Assembly (NCBI GenBank): GCA_029260695.1
Contig: JAJDCT010000037.1
Location: 1 to 6,692 of the forward strand
DNA length: 6,692 nucleotides
Direction of reading: 5' to 3'
Origin: Phycisphaeraceae bacterium
Lineage (GTDB): Bacteria; Planctomycetota; Phycisphaerae; Phycisphaerales; Phycisphaeraceae
The notes beneath the pieces are model-generated. The model worked only from the letters and a program-made list of their open reading frames with translations, did not search any database and was not told the origin of the DNA. The translations under genes and the position numbers were made by a program. Shown here piece by piece: positions 1 to 4,947 of this stretch. Numbering within the stretch: position 1 is the stretch's first letter; each line of letters begins with the position of its first letter.

Positions 1-807
1 GTTGTGGTCGACGTCGTAGAAGATCAATTGGCTGCCGGGGTTCGTTGCGGCGTTGGCCAGACGCTTTGCGTGGCTGGGTGGGACGGTCTTGTCGGCCGAG
101 CCGTGCATGACCAGCACGGGGTGTTGGTAATCCTTGACCACACGCACGGAATCAAACGGGTCACGGACCAGGAACCACGGGAAGAGGAACCTCGCCGCCA
201 TGCGTTTGATGCTGGAGGGGGACGATTGCAGGATCAGTGCGGCGGACGGTCGATCGTTTGCGAGTTGTGCGGCGACCCCCCCGCCGATGGATCGGCCGTG
301 CAACACGACGCGTGACGTGTCGACCTCGTGGCGTTGGGTGACCCTGTCGTAGAATTGAGCGAAGTCCTCTGCGATCGCGCGTTGGCTGGGGTCGCCCGCC
401 GATCGGCCGTAGCCGCGGAACTCCGGGAGCAGGACACTGATACCAAGACGTGTGTAACCTTGTAGCCCGTCGGGCCAGTGGTCGATGAGCTCGGCGTTGC
501 CGTGCGCGAATATCACAACGGGCCCGGGCGATTCTGCGCTGACCCCGTCACCTGGGATGAACCAGCCCTCGACCCGGCCCTGAGCCGAATCTATGTACAA
601 CACCTCAACGCCCTTGGGTGGCACCGCCACAGCCGATCCACCCGCCATCGACCGGGGGAACAGGATCGATCGCTGGATAGAGCAGCCGATCAGGACCCAG
701 GCTAAGTAGACCAGTAATAGATAGATCATGGTGCGTTTAAGCAGCCATCGGCCCCGTGTCGGTGCCGGTCGATGGTTGCTGACTGCTTGAGGAGATGGGT
801 CAGGCAT
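1..807 (-). CDS. Anchored alpha/beta hydrolase (ABHD13/S33-like), C-terminus cut by window edge
   Basis: Reading the minus strand from an ATG at 807 gives 269 uninterrupted residues to the window edge. Residues 1-26 are polar and basic (ending RGRWLLKRT). Residues 27-45 are a hydrophobic segment (MIYLLLVYLAWVLIGCS), followed by QRSILFP, the usual junction in membrane-anchored bacterial ABHD13-like hydrolases. The catalytic fold is clear: HGNAE at about 102-106 (oxyanion region), the nucleophile elbow GRSIGGG with Ser173, Asp239 in HGSADKTVP as the acid, and His268 in DVDHN, just before the edge, as the probable catalytic His. By family it is a serine hydrolase (esterase, thioesterase or peptidase-like) acting at the membrane, probably facing outward; the substrate cannot be predicted. 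L39-I40-G41-C42 also fits a lipobox, so a lipoprotein starting at the internal Met27 (position 729) is possible. No Shine-Dalgarno precedes either start. The gene is divergent from cysK. The fold is certain, the exact start less so. Confidence 0.9.
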   Translation of the reverse strand, partial: MPDPSPQAVSNHRPAPTRGRWLLKRTMIYLLLVYLAWVLIGCSIQRSILFPRSMAGGSAVAVPPKGVEVLYIDSAQGRVEGWFIPGDGVSAESPGPVVIFAHGNAELIDHWPDGLQGYTRLGISVLLPEFRGYGRSAGDPSQRAIAEDFAQFYDRVTQRHEVDTSRVVLHGRSIGGGVAAQLANDRPSAALILQSSPSSIKRMAARFLFPWFLVRDPFDSVRVVKDYQHPVLVMHGSADKTVPPSHAKRLANAATNPGSQLIFYDVDHN

Positions 808-814
808 TCCATAG

Positions 815-845
815 ATTGTAACCGGGGCGGCGCCTCTTTTGTCAG
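815..845 (-). promoter_or_regulatory. Candidate promoter of the alpha/beta hydrolase gene (possibly leaderless)
   Basis: On the minus strand TACAAT (820-815) matches the sigma-70 -10 consensus at five of six bases. CTGACA (845-840) matches the -35 at five of six, but the 19-base spacer is longer than ideal. Seven bases (814-808) separate the -10 box from the ATG at 807, so transcription would begin at or next to the start codon. No Shine-Dalgarno is present, which agrees with a leaderless mRNA. Prediction by eye only. Confidence 0.4.
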
Positions 846-854
846 AATCGATCC

Positions 855-883
855 TTGTCGCATGGCTCTATGGGGCATAATAT
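855..883 (+). promoter_or_regulatory. Candidate promoter of cysK
   Basis: TTGTCG (855-860) and TAATAT (878-883) are separated by 17 bases, the ideal sigma-70 spacing, in an AT-richer patch of an otherwise GC-rich region. Transcription from here would leave a leader of roughly 60 bases before the cysK ATG. The overlapping hexamers CATAAT (876-881) and TATGAT (881-886) are alternative -10 boxes with less favourable spacing. Confidence 0.4.
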
Positions 884-933
884 GATGCTACAAGGCCCGG
901 GCGGAAACTAAGCGACGTTTCGTGGGCCTAAGT

Positions 934-940
934 AGAGGAA
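934..940 (+). promoter_or_regulatory. Ribosome binding site that decides the cysK start
   Basis: AGAGGAA ends eight bases before the ATG at 949. It is the clearest Shine-Dalgarno in the window. It favours the ATG at 949 over the in-frame GTG at 922, which has no comparable element upstream and would add nine residues absent from typical family N-termini. Confidence 0.7.
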
Positions 941-948
941 ACCTCACC

Positions 949-1932
949 ATGACCACCACCGATCAGGCTCAGAAGCTTCTGCACGGACAAGTCTACGACG
1001 ACGTCGTCAATACGATCTGCAACACACCCCTGGTGAAGCTGCGACGCCTGGCCCCGGAGGGTGCGACGGTGCTGGTCAAGTGTGAGTACTTCAACCCGAT
1101 GGCGAGTGTGAAGGACCGGATCGGCAAGGCGATGATCGAAGCCGCCGAGCGCGACGGGACACTGACCGAGGGCACGCACGTCATCGAGCCGACCAGCGGG
1201 AACACGGGGATTGCCCTGGCGTTTGTCTGCGCGGCGAAGGGGTACAAACTGACGCTGACCATGCCGGACTCGATGAGCGTGGAACGGCGGGCCCTGCTCA
1301 AAGCCCTCGGGGCAGACCTGGTACTCACCCCCGCGGCGGATGGCATGAAAGGCGCTATATCCAAGGCCGCCGAGCTGGTGGGGACGACGAACAACGCCTG
1401 GATGCCCCAGCAATTCGAGAACCCAGCCAACCCGCAGGTCCACTACGACACGACCGGCCCTGAGATATGGAACGACACCGCAGGTAAGGCCGACATCCTT
1501 GTCGCGGGTGTCGGCACCGGGGGGACGATCACGGGCATCACACGGTATATCCGCGAGCGCAACCCGGACTTCCAGGCCATCGCTGTCGAGCCGGTTGGTT
1601 CACCCGTCATCACGCAGACGATCAACGGCGATCCGGTCAAGCCCGGGTCACACAAGATCCAGGGCATCGGCGCGGGCTTCGTGCCGGCCAATTGCGACAT
1701 TACGCTGGTCAACGGCACCGAGTTGGTAACCAACGAGGAAGCCTTCGAGTGGGCACGCAAAGCCGCACTTCAAGAAGGCATCTTCGGGGGGATCAGCACC
1801 GGCGGGAACATCTGCGCCGCTTGCCGGGTCGCCGCCAAGCCCGAAAACAAGGGCAAGACGATCGTCACGATCGCCTGCAGCTTCGGGGAGCGCTACCTGT
1901 CGACGCCGCTGTTTGAGGGGCTCACGGACTAA
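949..1932 (+). CDS. cysK: Cysteine synthase A (O-acetylserine sulfhydrylase)
   Basis: A 327-residue PLP enzyme of fold type II, expected to make cysteine from O-acetylserine and sulfide in the cytoplasm as the last step of sulfur assimilation. The landmarks are all present: NPMASVKDRIG with Lys55 as the PLP Schiff-base lysine, the substrate loop TSGNTG at 82-87, the phosphate-binding loop GVGTGGTITG at 187-196, the CysK-type HKIQGIGAGFVP at about 235-246, GISTGGN at 281-287 with Ser283 expected to contact the PLP ring nitrogen, and the C-terminal GERYLST. Length is normal and there is no C-terminal CBS domain, which argues against a cystathionine beta-synthase. The start at 949 is chosen for its AGAGGAA; a GTG at 922 is the alternative. 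No serine acetyltransferase (cysE) or other sulfur gene is adjacent. CysK versus CysM is assigned on motif style; O-acetylserine as substrate is inferred. Confidence 0.95.
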   Translation: MTTTDQAQKLLHGQVYDDVVNTICNTPLVKLRRLAPEGATVLVKCEYFNPMASVKDRIGKAMIEAAERDGTLTEGTHVIEPTSGNTGIALAFVCAAKGYKLTLTMPDSMSVERRALLKALGADLVLTPAADGMKGAISKAAELVGTTNNAWMPQQFENPANPQVHYDTTGPEIWNDTAGKADILVAGVGTGGTITGITRYIRERNPDFQAIAVEPVGSPVITQTINGDPVKPGSHKIQGIGAGFVPANCDITLVNGTELVTNEEAFEWARKAALQEGIFGGISTGGNICAACRVAAKPENKGKTIVTIACSFGERYLSTPLFEGLTD

Positions 1933-2021
1933 GCATCCGGCATCTTATCATCCCCCAAACGCATGGCGATTTGCCGCATTGCGCGAGCTATGCTTAGCAG
2001 CATTCATGGAGATCAAGGCAA
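1933..2021 (+). other. Intergenic spacer cysK to aldo/keto reductase, with a possible hairpin
   Basis: This 89-base gap contains GCATGGC (1961-1967) and GCTATGC (1987-1993), which can pair as a seven-base stem with one G-U wobble around a 19-base loop. No U-tract follows, so it is not a standard intrinsic terminator. A -10-like TATGCT (1989-1994) lacks a -35 partner at proper spacing. Whether the downstream gene has its own promoter is unresolved. GGAG (2008-2011) and AAGG (2015-2018) are weak ribosome-binding candidates for the ATG at 2022. Confidence 0.3.
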
Positions 2022-3044
2022 ATGGAATACCGCTACCTCGGCCGAACCGGCATCCGTGTCAGCCCGCTTTGTCTAGGATGCATGACTTTTGGCGGCAAGA
2101 CCACGGCAGACGATGCCGCCGACATGATCGACAAGGCACTCGACGCCGGGATCAATTTTATTGATACCGCCAATGTCTACGTCGATGGCAAGAGCGAAAA
2201 AGCCACAGGCAAAGCGCTAAAACGTAACGGCAAGCGCGACCGGATCGTCCTGGCCACCAAGTGCCACGGGAACATGCACAAGGACGATCCCTTAGACCCA
2301 AACCGCTGGGGCAACTCACGTCGTCAGATCATCGAGCAGTGCGACGCCTCACTGAAACGGCTGAAGACCGACTGGATCGATCTGTACCAGATCCACCGCC
2401 CGCATGTGGACTGCCCGATCGATGAGACCCTGCGTGCGTTGGACGACCTGGTCCGTGCGGGGAAGGTGCGATACATCGGGTGCAGCACGTTCGCGGCCTG
2501 GCAGGTGGTCGAGTCGTTGTGGGCTGCGGACCACCACCACCTCAACCGTTTCGTCACCGAGCAGCCGCCTTATAACCTGCTGGACCGCAGGATCGAACGT
2601 GAACTGGTCCCGATGGCGCAGACACACGGGCTGGCGCTGATGCCCTGGTCGCCGCTGGCAGGCGGGTTCCTCACGGGCAAGTACCGCCGTGGCGTCACCC
2701 CGACCGATGGCCGATACACCCCGGGGAAAGACGCCTCGCCCCGCGCGGCGGAGATGCTTGCCAATGAGCGTGCGCACGATGTGCTCGATGTTTTACGCCG
2801 GCTCGCCGAAGCCAAGGTCTGCACCGTGAGCCAAGCCGCACTGGCCTGGTGTATGAACCAGCCGGCGATCACCAGCCCGATCATCGGCCCACGCACGATG
2901 GACCAGCTCAACGATAATCTGAAGGCGGTTAGCGTGGAGATCACCGAAGCCGACCACGAGGCCATCGACGAGGTCATCCCGCCGGGGCGGGCGGTCCATA
3001 CCTACTACGAAGCCAGTTTTGGCCCGCACCCGTATCGGTGGTAG
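2022..3044 (+). CDS. Aldo/keto reductase
   Basis: A 340-residue NAD(P)H-dependent oxidoreductase of the aldo/keto reductase superfamily, expected to be a cytoplasmic TIM barrel reducing aldehydes or ketones. The complete catalytic tetrad is visible: Asp48 and Tyr53 in FIDTANVY, Lys80 in LATKCHG, and His125 in DLYQIHRPH. The N-terminus MEYRYLGRTGIRVSPLCLG is typical. MPWSPLAGGFLTGKY lies near 208-222, and IIGPRTMDQLNDNL near 286-299 is the nucleotide-cofactor segment near the end of the barrel. The C-terminus ends GPHPYRW, a style seen in YajO/Tas-type members. The substrate cannot be inferred; many relatives are general detoxifying or sugar-aldehyde reductases. The ATG at 2022 aligns with the family start. 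The carbonic anhydrase gene follows after only 18 bases, so the two are probably co-transcribed. Confidence 0.95.
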   Translation: MEYRYLGRTGIRVSPLCLGCMTFGGKTTADDAADMIDKALDAGINFIDTANVYVDGKSEKATGKALKRNGKRDRIVLATKCHGNMHKDDPLDPNRWGNSRRQIIEQCDASLKRLKTDWIDLYQIHRPHVDCPIDETLRALDDLVRAGKVRYIGCSTFAAWQVVESLWAADHHHLNRFVTEQPPYNLLDRRIERELVPMAQTHGLALMPWSPLAGGFLTGKYRRGVTPTDGRYTPGKDASPRAAEMLANERAHDVLDVLRRLAEAKVCTVSQAALAWCMNQPAITSPIIGPRTMDQLNDNLKAVSVEITEADHEAIDEVIPPGRAVHTYYEASFGPHPYRW

Positions 3045-3062
3045 CATCGGCCTGAAGATACG

Positions 3063-3731
3063 ATGAGCCAGTTTCACTCGAGCACCATCATGCAACGATT
3101 GATCGAAGGGGTCCACAAATTCCGCCATGAAGAGTTCGGGCATTACCGCGCACTGTTCCAGAGACTCTCGGAAAAAGGCCAGCACCCTCACACCCTGTTC
3201 ATCACCTGTGCCGACTCGCGCGTGCTGGCGGAGCTGATCACACACAGCGAGCCCGGTGACCTCTTCGTCGTCAAAAACGTCGGCAATATTATCCCCCCAT
3301 GCAACCTGGTCAGTGACACCAACTCCACCGCGGCCGCCATCGAGTTCGCGACGGAAGTGTTGGGCGTCCGGGACATCGTGGTGTGTGGACACACCCAGTG
3401 CGGTGCGATGCACGCGTTGACCGATCAAGCCCCCCAAGACCCCGCCATGCCCCACATGAACCAGTGGCTGAGTCTCGCTCAACCGGTACGCGACACACTC
3501 GCCGAACACTACACCCACCTGACCGACCGGGAGGAGCGCGCCACCGCAGCCGCCGGGGAGAATGTGCGTCTGGGGCTTAAAAACTTGCATACCTACCCAG
3601 CCGTCGCGAAGAAACTCGCCGAGGGCTCGCTTCAACTGCATGGCTGGATGTTCAAGATCGCCACCGCAGAGATCTTCGCCTACGAACCTCAATCGGGTCA
3701 GTTCGCACCGATCAATCCCGGTTCATCATAA
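3063..3731 (+). CDS. Beta-class carbonic anhydrase
   Basis: A 222-residue zinc enzyme, normal length for the Can/CynT-type beta family, expected to interconvert CO2 and bicarbonate in the cytoplasm, supplying bicarbonate to carboxylases or balancing pH. The zinc ligands are Cys49 in ITCADSRV, His110 and Cys113 in CGHTQCGAM. Asp51 and Arg53 of CADSR form the conserved dyad. KNVGNIIPP (71-79) and the late LHGWMFKIATAEIFAYE are also family hallmarks. No signal peptide or membrane segment is seen. The ATG at 3063 has only a weak GAAGA (3054-3058) upstream. The internal Met10 (3090, MQRLIEGVHKF) is close to where many homologs begin, but has no ribosome binding site. The gene follows the aldo/keto reductase by 18 bases. 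Its last 20 bases overlap the 3' end of the convergent globin gene. Confidence 0.95.
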   Translation: MSQFHSSTIMQRLIEGVHKFRHEEFGHYRALFQRLSEKGQHPHTLFITCADSRVLAELITHSEPGDLFVVKNVGNIIPPCNLVSDTNSTAAAIEFATEVLGVRDIVVCGHTQCGAMHALTDQAPQDPAMPHMNQWLSLAQPVRDTLAEHYTHLTDREERATAAAGENVRLGLKNLHTYPAVAKKLAEGSLQLHGWMFKIATAEIFAYEPQSGQFAPINPGSS

Positions 3732-4098
3732 ACGTCGCGGAAGCGTCGAAAAAAGCTTGCAGGACACGGTTGACCTCGTCGTCGAAACCGGCTTCGGTAA
3801 CCGCCTCACCCATCCGCTGCACCCAACGGTCCCGCGCCAGTTGATCGATCGCAAACGGCATGTGCCGGGCACGCAGCCTGGGCTCACCGCGCTGGGCCGA
3901 GTACCGGTGCGGGCCGCCGAATCGCTGGACCAGGAATTCGCGCAGCCGGTGCTCGGCACCCTCAAGATCGTCCTCCGGGTAGATCGCGCTGAGCACATCG
4001 TCCTTGGGGACACGCAAGAAGAACTCAGCGGTGATCCGGGCGAAGCCCTCTTCGCCGATCACGTCGTAGATCCGGTCGTCTAAATGGAAGTCACTCAT
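3712..4098 (-). CDS. Group II truncated hemoglobin (trHbO/GlbO-like)
   Basis: A 128-residue heme protein with the two-over-two truncated globin pattern. It aligns closely with mycobacterial trHbO from memory: IGEEGFARITAEFF, IYPEDDLEGAEHRL, FGGPHRYSAQRGEPRLRARH and MPFAI. His79 is the proximal (F8) heme ligand. Tyr40 is CD1 in the YPEDDL motif. Trp92 is the group II-specific G8 tryptophan, and Ala48 sits near E7. Position B10, normally Tyr, is Phe27, and the usual QYW before GGP is QRF. Group II globins bind O2 and NO and have been linked to NO or peroxide detoxification and respiration; the role here is inferred. I chose the ATG at 4098 over an in-frame TTG at 4116. Neither has a Shine-Dalgarno, but a -10-like TATCAT lies six bases upstream of 4098. 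The 3' end overlaps the carbonic anhydrase gene by 20 bases tail-to-tail. The HAD phosphatase gene lies 62 bases upstream on the same strand. Confidence 0.93.
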   Translation of the reverse strand: MSDFHLDDRIYDVIGEEGFARITAEFFLRVPKDDVLSAIYPEDDLEGAEHRLREFLVQRFGGPHRYSAQRGEPRLRARHMPFAIDQLARDRWVQRMGEAVTEAGFDDEVNRVLQAFFDASATFMMNRD

Positions 4099-4160
4099 CG
4101 GGACATGATAGATCAAATCGCTGGCTTGAGCCGACGGCCATCGGCCGCGTGGCAGCGCCG
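4099..4160 (-). other. Spacer between HAD phosphatase and globin genes
   Basis: This 62-base gap contains GCCGA (4130-4134) and TCGGC (4141-4145), able to form a five-base stem with a six-base loop. There is no T-tract, so it is not a convincing terminator. Read-through from the phosphatase gene into the globin gene is plausible, in addition to any transcription from the -10-like box at 4105-4110. Confidence 0.3.
4105..4110 (-). promoter_or_regulatory. -10-like box directly upstream of the globin gene
   Basis: TATCAT on the minus strand (4110-4105) matches the -10 consensus at four of six bases and ends six bases before the ATG at 4098. That would put the transcription start at the start codon, in a gene with no Shine-Dalgarno. 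No recognisable -35 lies 16-18 bases upstream, so the evidence is weak on its own. Confidence 0.25.
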
Positions 4161-4871
4161 TCAGGCTCGGATCAAATCTAACAATGGCGCGGGGTCCGAC
4201 AGGTCATCGACCACAAAATCCGCCCCGGCTTCGCGGAGTTCGTCGGTGGTGACTCGGCCGGTGGCGACGGCAAAGGCGGTGCAGCCGTGGGCTTTGGCGC
4301 AGTGTATGTCGTGGGGGGTGTCACCGATGATGACGACGCGGTCGGGGTCGGCGGGTGTGTCGGTTAGCTGGGTGTAGCGTTGCATGGCCAACTCGGTGAG
4401 GCCGGGGCGTGAGTCGGCCTCGTCGCCGAAGCAGCCGAGCGTGAACCAATCGCGTTTAAGGCCGGCGGCTTCGATCTTAAGCTGCGCGGTCTCGGCGTAG
4501 TTCCCTGTGAGCAGCCCCAGCATGACATCGTCCTGTCCGCGTGCGCGATCTCGCAGGTGGTCGATCAACGTGGTGATGCCGGGGAGCGCCGTGACGCGGT
4601 GGCCGTTGTCGGTGATTAGCCGGCGGAGCTCTTGGGTGTAGGCAGCCCGGAAGGTGTCGTGCAGGCTGACCGCGGCGTCGGTGGTGTGTCCTGTGCTGGC
4701 TACGGCATCGGCGAAGATCAGCGGGTCGAGCCGGCCGCCGAATGACACGCCTTCAAACGAGAACCCTTCGCCACAGACCTTGGCCCCTGCGGCAAGCATC
4801 GCGAGCTGCCCAGCCCCGGCGGCATCGACCAGGGTCAGGTCTACATCGAACATCAAGAGGGTGTGCCGCAT
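4161..4871 (-). CDS. HAD-superfamily phosphatase (phosphoglycolate phosphatase-like)
   Basis: A 236-residue haloacid dehalogenase-superfamily hydrolase, probably a cytoplasmic Mg-dependent phosphatase acting through a phospho-aspartate intermediate. Motif I is FDVDLTLVD with nucleophile Asp9 and acid/base Asp11; motif II is Thr122 in LLTGNY; motif IV is GDTPHDI with Asp184 and Asp188 for metal. Where motif III normally has Lys, the sequence reads DSRPGLTELAMQR, so Arg155 probably fills that role. Residues about 15-90 form a helical C1-type cap between motifs I and II, as in Gph-like enzymes. The substrate is unknown; phosphoglycolate is only one option. I chose the ATG at 4871; an in-frame TTG at 4877 would add two residues. 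Neither has a clear Shine-Dalgarno. A candidate promoter lies at 4911-4940. The globin gene follows 62 bases downstream. Confidence 0.88.
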   Translation of the reverse strand: MRHTLLMFDVDLTLVDAAGAGQLAMLAAGAKVCGEGFSFEGVSFGGRLDPLIFADAVASTGHTTDAAVSLHDTFRAAYTQELRRLITDNGHRVTALPGITTLIDHLRDRARGQDDVMLGLLTGNYAETAQLKIEAAGLKRDWFTLGCFGDEADSRPGLTELAMQRYTQLTDTPADPDRVVIIGDTPHDIHCAKAHGCTAFAVATGRVTTDELREAGADFVVDDLSDPAPLLDLIRA

Positions 4872-4910
4872 GGTCAAACAGGTCCGCAGACTTCCGCCTG
4901 GGCAAGGGGG

Positions 4911-4940
4911 AATATAGCTTCAAGATGTACCGCGTCACAA
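4911..4940 (-). promoter_or_regulatory. Candidate promoter of the HAD phosphatase gene
   Basis: On the minus strand TTGTGA (4940-4935) and TATATT (4916-4911) are separated by 18 bases, a good sigma-70 layout. The -35 lies only seven bases beyond the stop codon of the upstream large gene (4948). A start near 4904 would leave a leader of about 33 bases before the ATG at 4871. The phosphatase, and perhaps the globin after it, may therefore be transcribed independently of the large gene. Confidence 0.45.
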
Positions 4941-4947
4941 TTGCCGA

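Larger units (their letters stand above)
808..948. other. Divergent intergenic region between hydrolase and cysK
   Basis: This 141-base spacer separates two genes transcribed away from each other, so it must hold both promoters. The left third carries the candidate hydrolase promoter, the centre (855-883) a candidate cysK promoter, and the right end (934-940) the cysK ribosome binding site. I see no convincing palindromic operator, riboswitch fold or small ORF in it. Confidence 0.6.

Noticed and set aside
4..315. A plus-strand frame of 103 codons at the left edge
   Set aside because: It is antisense to the alpha/beta hydrolase, whose catalytic Ser, Asp and His are all read from the minus strand.
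922..948. Extended cysK start at GTG 922
   Set aside because: The AGAGGAA at 934-940 is correctly spaced for the ATG at 949, and the nine extra residues do not resemble family N-termini.
928..1443. A 171-codon minus-strand frame under cysK
   Set aside because: The plus-strand cysteine synthase has every family motif; the reverse frame is a composition shadow.
2793..3692. A 299-codon open frame on the minus strand under the aldo/keto reductase and carbonic anhydrase genes
   Set aside because: It is antisense to two genes with complete catalytic motifs. Long opposite-strand frames are common in GC-rich DNA, and its translation has no recognisable motif.
3562..4083. A 173-codon plus-strand frame running from the carbonic anhydrase gene across the globin gene
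   Set aside because: It overlaps two well-supported genes in other frames, and the globin on the opposite strand explains the sequence. No protein family features were seen.
4130..4145. A five-base inverted repeat (GCCGA/TCGGC) as a terminator after the HAD phosphatase gene
   Set aside because: The stem is short, there is no T-tract, and such pairs are frequent in GC-rich sequence.
949..4871. A novel multi-gene defence or metabolic system formed by cysK, reductase, carbonic anhydrase, globin and phosphatase
   Set aside because: The genes are on both strands, belong to common housekeeping families and share no pathway. There are no mobile-element, nuclease, toxin or repeat signatures.
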